A program made the translations under genes and the position numbers. This document shows, piece after piece, positions 1 through 6,002 of a stretch of DNA of 7,914 bases (the stretch's first letter is position 1; every line of letters begins with the position of its first letter). Source of the DNA: an uncultured Prosthecobacter sp. (GTDB lineage: Bacteria > Verrucomicrobiota > Verrucomicrobiia > Verrucomicrobiales > Verrucomicrobiaceae); assembly GCA_947523045.1 (NCBI GenBank), contig CANNUR010000130.1:1-7914 (forward strand), given 5' to 3'. Below the pieces are notes generated by a model, which saw nothing but the letters and a program-made list of their open reading frames with translations, was not told where the DNA came from and did not search any database.

Positions 1-575
1 ATCATGACCTGGGCAAAGTCCTGACAGACCCCGCGGCGGCTGGCAAAGACCTCGGCCACCGGGGTCGCCAGGTCGGTGGCGGCGGGGTCAAAGACAAAGT
101 CCTCGTGGAGCCTGCGATTGAGCTCGCAGATCCCCGCAAGCACGGGCCGGCGCGGCGGGAAGCAGGGCAGGGCGTAGTCGGCGAAGGCTGCGCCCGTCGG
201 TATCAGTGGCGAGGCAAAGGCGAACTCGCCAGCGGCCGCCGCCGGTCCGGGTTGGTCGCCGTGGCAGGCGTCGCGCACGTCCTCCCAAGCCGGGGTCAGT
301 TCCGGATCGAGTGCGGTCGGCGGTCGCAATTCCACCAGGCTGCGCGCGATCACCTCAAGTTTCTGGTGTGGCACCTCGATCTCGAAATAGACGCAGGCAT
401 TGCCATAGGCGTCGGCGCGCTTGGCGCGTTCGACCGGTGCCGGATGGATGGTCAGTTCATGCCATGGGCAGGCCTGGCCCGGCAGCAGGCGCGGCTCCAG
501 GCGCGCATGGTAGTGGCAGACCGTCACCGGACTCTCGTACACGTAGGTCGTGCGGTGAATGACATGATAACGCAT
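1..575 (-). CDS. Transglutaminase-like family protein, N-terminal part (cut by window edge)
   Basis: The visible part is 191 complete codons from an ATG at 575, and the gene runs off the left edge. The protein starts MRYHVIHRTTYVYESPV, the usual opening of the bacterial transglutaminase N-terminal domain, which forms a beta-sandwich over about residues 1-85. Near the cut end is RRGVCQDFAQVM; Cys184 in GVCQDFA is the nucleophile position of the papain-like transglutaminase core. The catalytic His and Asp would lie beyond the edge, so activity cannot be judged. Family members are usually about 270-300 residues and are predicted cytoplasmic cysteine hydrolases or proteases; their substrates are mostly unknown. 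No signal peptide is visible. An in-frame GTG at 593 is a possible alternative start, but the ATG gives the conserved N-terminus. The gene is divergent from the lipoprotein gene at 667. The family call is firm; the role is not known. Confidence 0.9.
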   Translation of the reverse strand, partial: MRYHVIHRTTYVYESPVTVCHYHARLEPRLLPGQACPWHELTIHPAPVERAKRADAYGNACVYFEIEVPHQKLEVIARSLVELRPPTALDPELTPAWEDVRDACHGDQPGPAAAAGEFAFASPLIPTGAAFADYALPCFPPRRPVLAGICELNRRLHEDFVFDPAATDLATPVAEVFASRRGVCQDFAQVM

Positions 576-666
576 CCAGCGGTTGCATAGCACGGGCCGC
601 GCCAGCCGGCAAGATGCGGCACAGAACTGCATTGAATACTTCCCGGCGCCATGCGTCAGATGAGAC
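576..666. promoter_or_regulatory. Divergent intergenic region, presumed promoters for both flanking genes
   Basis: This 91-bp gap separates two divergent starts and must hold upstream signals for both. I find no convincing -35/-10 pair. TTGCAT at 584-589 resembles a plus-strand -35, but nothing like TATAAT follows at 16-18 bp. An AT-richer patch (ATTGAATACTT, 631-641) is the only break in GC-rich sequence. In-frame TGA at 661-663 directly before the ATG at 667 fixes the N-terminus of the lipoprotein gene at or after 667. The promoter role is inferred from gene layout alone. Confidence 0.3.
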
Positions 667-1353
667 ATGAACTTCATGCCTGTCCTCGGAGGCTGCGCGC
701 TGCTCGCCACTGGCCTGCTCTCCTCCTGTGCTCCCTACGACCCCTATGTCTATGGCGCGCCGCCGCCGCGGGTCTATCCCGGTTACGGCTACGCGCCCTA
801 CGGTTATGCCCCGTATGGCTACGGACCGGCCCATTCCTCACTTTCCGTCGGCTGGTTCGGCGGCGGCTGGTGGGGCGGTCGCTCCTCCTGGTGGGGGCGG
901 CACCGCTACGACCACGATCATCACCGCCATCATGCGGCGCCGACCCGTTCCGTTACCGGCTATCGCACGGTGTATTCGGGCAACTACCAGCGCGACCCCC
1001 GACCCCTGGAACCCTTTGCCAGCGGCAGTCGCCACTCCGCCGTCACCCCGCGCCCGCTGATTTCCCCCAGCACGGGTACGTTCGATCGCGGCTCGCCGAG
1101 TTCGCTGCGGGCGGGTTCCTCGCTGCCGGCCCTGCGCTCGTCGCCCCCGGCTTCCTCGCGGCTGCGGGAATCGCGGCCGCCGACCCTGACGCCTTCGCGT
1201 CCGAGTTCCTCGTTTGAACGCGGCAGTTCGCGCGCGTCCTCGTCGGGGTCAATGCGCTCCAGTGAACTGCGTGCCGCCACAGGCAGTCGCAGTTCCGTGC
1301 TGACCTCCTCGCGTGGCAGCAGCGAGTCGCGTTTCAGTCGTGAGCGGCGCTGA
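667..1353 (+). CDS. Low-complexity Tyr/Gly- then Ser/Arg-rich predicted lipoprotein
   Basis: This is a 228-residue protein with no recognised enzymatic domain. A hydrophobic N-terminus leads to a lipobox, L18-S-S-C21, so it is a predicted lipoprotein. The n-region carries no Lys or Arg, which is atypical, and no longer start is possible because TGA lies at 661-663. The chain then changes composition in blocks. Residues 24-52 are rich in Tyr, Pro and Gly, with APYGY twice in tandem. Residues 62-76 are rich in Gly and Trp. Residues 79-89 (HRYDHDHHRHH) are a His/Asp cluster that could bind metal. About residues 118-228 are mostly Ser, Arg and Pro with few hydrophobics and are probably disordered. 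The C-terminus is very basic (RFSRERR). It could sit on a membrane surface and contact polyanions, but that is a guess. The stop lies 6 bp from the stop of the convergent Pal-like gene. Confidence 0.75.
   Translation: MNFMPVLGGCALLATGLLSSCAPYDPYVYGAPPPRVYPGYGYAPYGYAPYGYGPAHSSLSVGWFGGGWWGGRSSWWGRHRYDHDHHRHHAAPTRSVTGYRTVYSGNYQRDPRPLEPFASGSRHSAVTPRPLISPSTGTFDRGSPSSLRAGSSLPALRSSPPASSRLRESRPPTLTPSRPSSSFERGSSRASSSGSMRSSELRAATGSRSSVLTSSRGSSESRFSRERR
781..825 (+). repeat. In-frame tandem APYGY peptide repeat in the lipoprotein
   Basis: The encoded stretch GYGYAPYGYAPYGYG contains two exact tandem copies of APYGY flanked by GYG remnants. The two copies use different synonymous codons (gcg/gcc, ccc/ccg, tac/tat, ggt/ggc, tat/tac). 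The repeat is therefore conserved at protein level and is not a fresh DNA duplication. Tyr/Gly repeats of this type often give flexible or adhesive segments; that role is inference. Confidence 0.6.
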
Positions 1354-1359
1354 GCCGAG

Positions 1360-1815
1360 TCACTGCCGGTACAAGACGACGCTGTTGCCGGTGTGACCCG
1401 CCGGTGCGGCGTCGTGGCCGAGGCCGAGCGTCTGCAGTTGCTCGGCCGGCCAGCCCTGATCGATCAGGAAGCGGCGCACCGCCTGGGCGCGGCGCTCGGA
1501 CAGGGCGCGGGCGTGGCCGCCGGGCAGGTCGACCGGTGTCTGGCCGACGATGAGCAGGCGCGTGTCCTTGAGGGTGGCAGGCAGCGTCGTCACGAAGTCG
1601 CGCAGCAGGCGTTGGTGACTGGTCGTCAGGGCGTATTCGGTGCCGGAAAAAACCAGGGCAGGGCAGGCGGGGCTCAGGGGCTGTACCAGCGGGCTGATGA
1701 AACCCTCGCGCGGGCCGAGCGCATGCAGCACGGTGGTTTCGCCGCCGGGTGGCAGCGGGGCCGTGCAGGCGGTGAGGCCGGCGGCGAGCGACAGGAGCAG
1801 GGCGGGGCGGATCAT
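1360..1815 (-). CDS. Short OmpA/Pal-like outer-membrane lipoprotein
   Basis: This is a 151-residue protein with a type II signal: MIRPALLLSLAAG, then lipobox L14-T-A-C17. Residues about 60-150 align with the OmpA C-terminal (Pal) domain. LLIVGQTP corresponds to the strand ending in the GHxD motif, ALSERRAQAVRRFLIDQG to the LSxRRAxAVxxYLxxxG helix, and LQTLGLGHDAAP to the following strand and turn. In Pal this domain holds peptidoglycan through an Asp in GHxD and an Arg in the RRA helix. Here the Arg is kept (R108/R109) but the Asp position reads Pro94, with D96 nearby. The start overlaps the TolB stop by 4 bp (ATGA), indicating translational coupling and supporting a Pal role. The protein is shorter than E. 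coli Pal, with a short linker after the Cys. The domain call is firm; calling it the functional Pal is an inference from its neighbour. Confidence 0.83.
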   Translation of the reverse strand: MIRPALLLSLAAGLTACTAPLPPGGETTVLHALGPREGFISPLVQPLSPACPALVFSGTEYALTTSHQRLLRDFVTTLPATLKDTRLLIVGQTPVDLPGGHARALSERRAQAVRRFLIDQGWPAEQLQTLGLGHDAAPAGHTGNSVVLYRQ

Positions 1816-2999
1816 CGCATCCAGCGGGGTTCGGTGATGGTGCCGTGCTGGGAGAGCACCAGTCGGCGTTCGCGCGTGAGCAGGTCGTGGATGTATAGCG
1901 CGCCGTGCTGGCTGTAGCAGAGGTAGCGGCCGTTCGGGCTCCAGGAGGGGTGACGGGCACCGCCGCGCTGGATGACGCGGGTCCGGCCGGAGGGGAAGTC
2001 CTTGATCACGATGGCACTTTCGCCACCCAAGCGGGCGGTGAAGGCGATTTGACGGCCGTCCGGCGAGAACTCCGGATCCGTGCAGAAGCGGAAGCCGCTC
2101 GGCCAGAGGCTCAGCCGTACCTCGCCTTCGCCCTCGGGGATTTCCGCGAGGTGCAGGCGCGGACCCTGGCCGCGATCGTCGGAAAACACGAGGCGCCGGC
2201 CATCGGGATGCCAGGAGGGACCGGAGGGCACGCCGAGCGTCTCGCTGACACAGGCGGCGGTGTTGGTGCCGAGGTCGGTGACGAAGATCTCAGGGTTGCC
2301 CAGGAAACTCATCACCAGGGCGAGGCGGCGTCCATCCGGGGCAAAGGCGGCGCCGGTGTTGAGCCCGGGCGTATCGGTGAGGACGCGCTCCCAGCCCTGG
2401 CCAAGATCGAGCAGCATGACGACGGGAAAGCCGGGACGGTAACTGGTGAAGGCGACTGCCGAGCCATCCGGCGAGAGGCTCGGGCTGACGGCACCGTGCG
2501 GATGGCGGGTGAGTTGCTGGACATCGCGGCCCTGTGGATCGCACAGGTAGATCTGGCGGCTGCCGCTGCGGTCGCTGACAAAGGCGATGCGGCTGGTGGC
2601 CAGACCGGGTTTGCCGGTGGTGGCGAGGATGAGGTCGTCGGCCAGCTGGCGCAGGTTTTCCTCCAGGCCCGGCGCTGCATAGCTGCGTTCCAGAAGCAGC
2701 GTGCCTTCGGCGTCGGCCAGGCGCGCGCTGACCCGGCCGCCGACCGAGTGACCACTGATGCGGAACGGCGCGGCCTCGTCGCTGACCCGCACCTCCGGAA
2801 CGGCGCTGAGCTCCTGGATCAGGCCCTGCCGCGCGCTGCGGCCGGTGCCGCCGGTGAAGTCGAGCACCTGCAGCCGCTGCGGTGCCGCGGCCACCGGTCG
2901 TCGCCCCAGGCCGGGCAGGCGCAGCCACTCCGGCCAGGCAGCAGCCTGCGCCGGCAGGGCGCCGAGCAGGACCAGGACCAGCAGATGGCAACGGTGCAT
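1812..2999 (-). CDS. tolB: TolB-type periplasmic beta-propeller protein
   Basis: This is a 395-residue protein, slightly shorter than E. coli TolB. A signal peptide covers about residues 1-20 (cleavage near AQA). Residues about 43-128 form the TolB N-terminal domain, ending in LADDLILATTGKPG, which leads into TSRIAFVSDRSG as in TolB proteins. The rest is a PD40-type propeller. Blade motifs are SPSLSPDGSAVAFTS (172-186), TGAAFAPDGRRLALV (215-229), SGPSWHPDGRRLVFS (259-273), TDPEFSPDGRQIAFT (307-321) and RHPSWSPNGRYLCYS (349-363), plus the first blade at 135-157, giving six. In Tol-Pal systems TolB shuttles between TolA and Pal during envelope constriction at division. The Pal-like lipoprotein gene overlaps its stop, as expected. 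TolQ, TolR and TolA are not in the window. It starts 27 bp after the yebC stop with no Shine-Dalgarno sequence. A generic PD40 protein is the alternative, but the N-terminal domain and Pal partner favour TolB. Confidence 0.88.
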   Translation of the reverse strand: MHRCHLLVLVLLGALPAQAAAWPEWLRLPGLGRRPVAAAPQRLQVLDFTGGTGRSARQGLIQELSAVPEVRVSDEAAPFRISGHSVGGRVSARLADAEGTLLLERSYAAPGLEENLRQLADDLILATTGKPGLATSRIAFVSDRSGSRQIYLCDPQGRDVQQLTRHPHGAVSPSLSPDGSAVAFTSYRPGFPVVMLLDLGQGWERVLTDTPGLNTGAAFAPDGRRLALVMSFLGNPEIFVTDLGTNTAACVSETLGVPSGPSWHPDGRRLVFSDDRGQGPRLHLAEIPEGEGEVRLSLWPSGFRFCTDPEFSPDGRQIAFTARLGGESAIVIKDFPSGRTRVIQRGGARHPSWSPNGRYLCYSQHGALYIHDLLTRERRLVLSQHGTITEPRWMR

Positions 3000-3026
3000 G
3001 GGCGGACGGGCGGGAAGGGCTCGGCG

Positions 3027-3752
3027 CTACTTGAGCGCCGCGTAGACGCGGTGGACATCGGCATGACCGTCGAGCGCCTGCAGGAAGCGGGTGACCTCCT
3101 CGCGCTGGCTGTCGCTGAGTTCCGGACAATCCTTCGGGTGATAGTGCAGCTCGGAGGTGGTGATCTGCCAGCCGGCGGCCTTGAGCGCCTTGGTCACGGT
3201 GTCGAGCTCGGTGGTGGCGGTAAAGAATCGCGCGCCAACCTGTCCGGCCGCCTCGTCGTCATCCAGTTCGAGCGTTTCGACATTGTCGGCGCCGGCCTCG
3301 AGCGCGGCGGTTTCCAGATCCGTCGAGGCGTCGGCATGCTGGGCTTCAATCAGGCCGCAGTGCTCGAACATCCAGGCGACCGAGCCCGGCGTGCCCATGC
3401 TGCCGGACTTGAACAGCACCTTCACCTCCGAGGAGGTGCGGTTGTTGTTGTCGGTCAGGCACTCGACCATGACCGGCACGCGGTGCGGGGCGAAGCCTTC
3501 AAAGACGACCGTCTGGAACTGCACGGCATCGGCGCCGGTGCCACTGCCCTTGGCGAGCGCGCGTTCGATGGCGTCGCGGGTGACGCTTTGCTTCTTGGCC
3601 GCAGCGATTGCCGCGAACAGGCGGGCGTTGAACTCCGGGTTGGGCCCGCCGAGGCGCGCCGCTACCTGGATTTCGCGGGTGAGTTTGCCGACAAGTCGGC
3701 CCTTCTGATCGGCGGCGAGTTCGCGCCATTTCTGTTTCCATTGTGCTCCCAT
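3027..3752 (-). CDS. yebC: YebC/TACO1-family protein (translation factor or transcriptional regulator)
   Basis: This 241-residue protein spans the full family length. Recognisable blocks are KLTREIQVAARLGGPNPE (residues 23-40), RDAIERALAKGSG (59-71), FEGFAPHRVPVMVECLTDNN (84-103), NRTSSEVKVLF (104-114), GSMGTPGSVAWMF (117-129) and a C-terminal DVHRVYAALK. The N-terminus reads MGAQWKQKW in place of the common AGHSKWANIKHRK; I associate this version with Opitutae. YebC proteins were long annotated as DNA-binding regulators (for example PmpR). More recent work on bacterial YebC and mitochondrial TACO1 points to ribosome binding and relief of polyproline stalling. The ATG at 3752 is the only start matching the family; the reading frame is open further upstream but encodes Pro/Arg-rich antisense translation. 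It lies 20 bp after the third beta-sandwich gene and 27 bp before tolB, so it is a cytoplasmic protein inside an envelope operon. Confidence 0.93.
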   Translation of the reverse strand: MGAQWKQKWRELAADQKGRLVGKLTREIQVAARLGGPNPEFNARLFAAIAAAKKQSVTRDAIERALAKGSGTGADAVQFQTVVFEGFAPHRVPVMVECLTDNNNRTSSEVKVLFKSGSMGTPGSVAWMFEHCGLIEAQHADASTDLETAALEAGADNVETLELDDDEAAGQVGARFFTATTELDTVTKALKAAGWQITTSELHYHPKDCPELSDSQREEVTRFLQALDGHADVHRVYAALK

Positions 3753-3772
3753 GGTCGAGGTCGTGTGAGGGG

Positions 3773-4522
3773 TCAGTTGGTGCTTTTCGAGGGGGTGAGG
3801 ATGAGCTGCTTGACCAGCAGGGGCGTGACCTCCGCACCGGCGCGCAGGCGCAGGGTTTCGCCGCGCAGTTCCTGCGGCAGGCTCAGGCGACCCAGGCGCA
3901 GGATGCTGTAGGTGGTGGCGTCGCGGGTGGCGCCCTCGGGTCCTAGGCTGGCTGCCAGACGGAGTTCGCCGACGCTGCACTCGAGTGTCAGTGGAGCGGT
4001 CAAAGACGGGCAGGCATAGTGCAGCAGGACTTCGTAGTGGCCGGGCGGCAGGCTTTCGATGCGCCATTCGATCTCGCCGATGGCGGCGGCCTCGGGGCTG
4101 GCGCTGCTGTCGGGCCGCGGCCGAATGCTGGCGGCAAGGGCCGGTGTCAAAGCGAGTGTGCCCCGGCGCAGGCGCGGCACCGGGGGTGCACCCGGTTCCG
4201 GTGGCGGTTCGGCCGGGGTCTTGAGCGAGCGTGCCGCCGCGGTCAGATCGACCACGCCGCCGCTGGCGAGGATGCCTTGAATCCGGGTGATCTCGCGCTG
4301 GTAGGGGGTGGGATCGGGGGCGGTGCCGGCAAGCCGCTGCAGGTCGGTGACGTAGTCGGCGACCACGGGTACATGCAGGGCGCGCAGCTGCTGCTGGTAA
4401 ATGGTCTCCATCTGGCGCAGGCGCGAGTCCTCGGCGCTGGCGGCCACCGGCGCCGAGGTCAGCGGCGGCGTCTGGGCGGTGGCTCCGGCCAGGAGCAGGG
4501 CGAGCAGGCAGAGCGGTTTCAT
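3773..4522 (-). CDS. Secreted helical plus beta-sandwich protein, paralogue A
   Basis: This is a 249-residue predicted exported protein. The signal peptide is MKPLCLLALLLAGATAQ. Residues about 30-90 look helical (SRLRQMETIYQQQLRAL, then QREITRIQGIL). A Pro-rich linker, TPAEPPPEPGAPPVP, spans 102-116. A beta-sandwich follows at about 121-246, with W153 and the core motif SLPPGHYEVLLHY (157-169), and a last strand LLVKQLILTPS. This W...LPPGxY pattern resembles carbohydrate-binding-like sandwiches (CBM6/35-like) and recurs in the two genes upstream, so the three are paralogues. No catalytic motif is seen. The ATG overlaps the preceding stop by 4 bp (ATGA), implying coupled translation. Its location is probably the periplasm or cell surface and its ligand is unknown. 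Sugar binding is an inference from fold-like sequence pattern only. Confidence 0.82.
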   Translation of the reverse strand: MKPLCLLALLLAGATAQTPPLTSAPVAASAEDSRLRQMETIYQQQLRALHVPVVADYVTDLQRLAGTAPDPTPYQREITRIQGILASGGVVDLTAAARSLKTPAEPPPEPGAPPVPRLRRGTLALTPALAASIRPRPDSSASPEAAAIGEIEWRIESLPPGHYEVLLHYACPSLTAPLTLECSVGELRLAASLGPEGATRDATTYSILRLGRLSLPQELRGETLRLRAGAEVTPLLVKQLILTPSKSTN

Positions 4523-5994
4523 GGGCGGGTGTCCGAAAGAGCCCAGGCGCCGGGGGCGGGTTTGCGCCGGCGCGCGGCCTGTTCGCGCTCGAGCAGGCTG
4601 TCGAGTAGGCCGGTTTCGCTGACGGCACGACGCTCCTTGGGGGGTGCCACCGCGGCCAGTCCCTGATCGACCAGGACGTTCTGGAAGAGACCGACGTCGG
4701 GCAGGAAGACGAGGGCGGACACGCTGCCGTCCTTGTTGCGGCCTGGGCGCACGAGCAGGCGCAGCGGCTTGCCTTCGAGGTAACCGGCGGTGAATTCCTG
4801 GGCGAGCCTTCCGAGGGTCAAGGTGCTCTGCTCGTCGAGACGGAAGTGCTCGCGGAAGGCCTTGGCACGCCCCGCGTCGGTGCCCGCATCCACCGGCGCA
4901 CACAGCACCCAGAGCAATTGCACCCGCAGGCGGCGGCCCTCATGCTCGACCTCAAAGCGGTCGCCCTCGTCGCCGGTGCCCGCGACATAGCGGGCTCCAT
5001 CGAGGTCGTCAAAGGCCCCGAGCGGACTGCTGGCACTGGTCAGGCGCAGGGCGCCGCCGGTTTGGCCGGCGTTGCCGAGCTGGCGCAGCACGCGGCGTTC
5101 CTCCGCCTCGGCCGCCTCCTTGAGGGCGGGATCGGTTTGGGCCAGTTCGCGAAGGCGCGCCAGGTAGGCGTCGGCCAGCGGTTTCTGCGCAGCGGCCAGG
5201 GCTTCGGTAAGCGACTTCTTCAAGCCGTCGAGGCTGGGGCCTTCCGGCGGGATGGGCGCGGCCAGGGTCGGTGCCTCCTGGACCGCGGGGATGAGGCGCA
5301 GGGCGCGCAGGCGGATCTGGTTGCCGGGGTAGCCGGCGGTGGCGGCCAGGCGCAGGGTTATCGGGCTGCGCGTGAATTGCATTGGCCCAATCTGCACGGA
5401 GGTGTAGGAGCTTTCATCCTGGCTCAGGCCGATTTCAAAGGAGCGCCGGCTTTCAGCGGCGCCGGGCAGCAGCGAAAGCTCGTAAAATTCGAACACGGCT
5501 CGTTCCTGGGGGCGAACCCGCCCCGGCAACAGGGCGTCGGGCGGCGCGGCGATCTCGCTCAGGCTGGCCTCGAGCTCCAGGTAGTAACGACCCGGGGGCA
5601 GGCGTACGCTGCTCCACTCGGCGGCACTGCCATTGGTGCGCCAGTTCGTGAGCACGTCGCCGCGCACTTCGACTGAACCCGACAGGCGCGCCTGCTGCAC
5701 CGGCAGGGGCACGGCGAGTGACAGTGCCACCTCGGCTTCGGTCGCCGGATACAGCGCCTTCAATTCGTCGCGGCGGCGACGGATGAGCAGGGCTTCCTCA
5801 TAACCGCCGGCGGCGGCAAGCTCGGTCTCGGTGCGCGCCAGCGCGGCTTCGTACTGGCCGGTCAGCTTCTGCGAGACCGTCAGCACCTCGCGCAGGAAGC
5901 CGGCGCGCGCGGCGGCGAGAGGCGCGGGATCGGCCGGCGTCTGCGCCGCGAGTGCGGCGGGCAGGGCAAGCAGAAGAGGTAGCAGGCGGCGCAT
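4519..5994 (-). CDS. Secreted paralogue B: helical region, beta-sandwich, degenerate SNase-like domain
   Basis: This is the largest of the three paralogues, at 491 residues. The signal peptide is MRRLLPLLLALPAALAAQ. A helical segment at about 28-82 contains QYEAALARTETELAAAGGYEEALLI. A beta-sandwich spans about 88-238, with W127, LPPGRYYLELEA (132-143) and closing strand QIRLRALRLIPA. A second helical segment covers about 255-307. Residues about 333-486 resemble the staphylococcal-nuclease OB fold: GDRFEVE, RRLRVQLLWVLCAPV, then FQNVLVDQGLAAVAPP, which matches the nuclease block NEALVRQGLAKV. The usual catalytic residues (Arg35, Asp40, Glu43 and Arg87 of S. aureus nuclease) align with Gln359, Leu364, a non-acidic position and Ser424. 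The domain is therefore probably not a nuclease and may bind or scaffold. The gene starts 8 bp after paralogue C and overlaps paralogue A by 4 bp. The secreted sandwich protein call is firm; the SNase assignment is likely, not certain. Confidence 0.82.
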   Translation of the reverse strand: MRRLLPLLLALPAALAAQTPADPAPLAAARAGFLREVLTVSQKLTGQYEAALARTETELAAAGGYEEALLIRRRRDELKALYPATEAEVALSLAVPLPVQQARLSGSVEVRGDVLTNWRTNGSAAEWSSVRLPPGRYYLELEASLSEIAAPPDALLPGRVRPQERAVFEFYELSLLPGAAESRRSFEIGLSQDESSYTSVQIGPMQFTRSPITLRLAATAGYPGNQIRLRALRLIPAVQEAPTLAAPIPPEGPSLDGLKKSLTEALAAAQKPLADAYLARLRELAQTDPALKEAAEAEERRVLRQLGNAGQTGGALRLTSASSPLGAFDDLDGARYVAGTGDEGDRFEVEHEGRRLRVQLLWVLCAPVDAGTDAGRAKAFREHFRLDEQSTLTLGRLAQEFTAGYLEGKPLRLLVRPGRNKDGSVSALVFLPDVGLFQNVLVDQGLAAVAPPKERRAVSETGLLDSLLEREQAARRRKPAPGAWALSDTRP

Positions 5995-6002
5995 GACGGG
6001 TT

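Noticed and set aside
105..590. Plus-strand 161-codon open frame
   Set aside because: It is antisense to the transglutaminase-like gene, whose motifs are unmistakable. No domain or signal is seen in this frame.
651..1217. Plus-strand 188-codon open frame overlapping the lipoprotein gene
   Set aside because: It is Leu/Arg/Ala-rich out-of-frame translation. The frame at 667 has a lipobox and structured composition blocks.
3022..3040. 7-bp stem (CGGCGCT/AGCGCCG, 5-nt loop) over the yebC stop, as a terminator
   Set aside because: The stem is short, without a T-tract, and lies within a tight operon. Such a stem is likely by chance in GC-rich DNA.
1905..3911. 668-codon open frame on the plus strand opposite tolB and yebC
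   Set aside because: It covers two clear conserved genes on the other strand, and its translation is an Ala/Gly/Arg-rich mix with no domain. Long stop-free antisense frames are expected at this GC content.
3027..4628. 533-codon extended version of the yebC frame
   Set aside because: The part upstream of 3752 is Pro/Arg-rich translation overlapping paralogue A in another frame. YebC family proteins start at the MGAQWK position.
3773..4903. 376-codon extended version of the paralogue A frame
   Set aside because: The upstream part overlaps paralogue B out of frame and is Arg/Pro-rich. The ATG at 4522 gives a proper signal peptide and an ATGA overlap.
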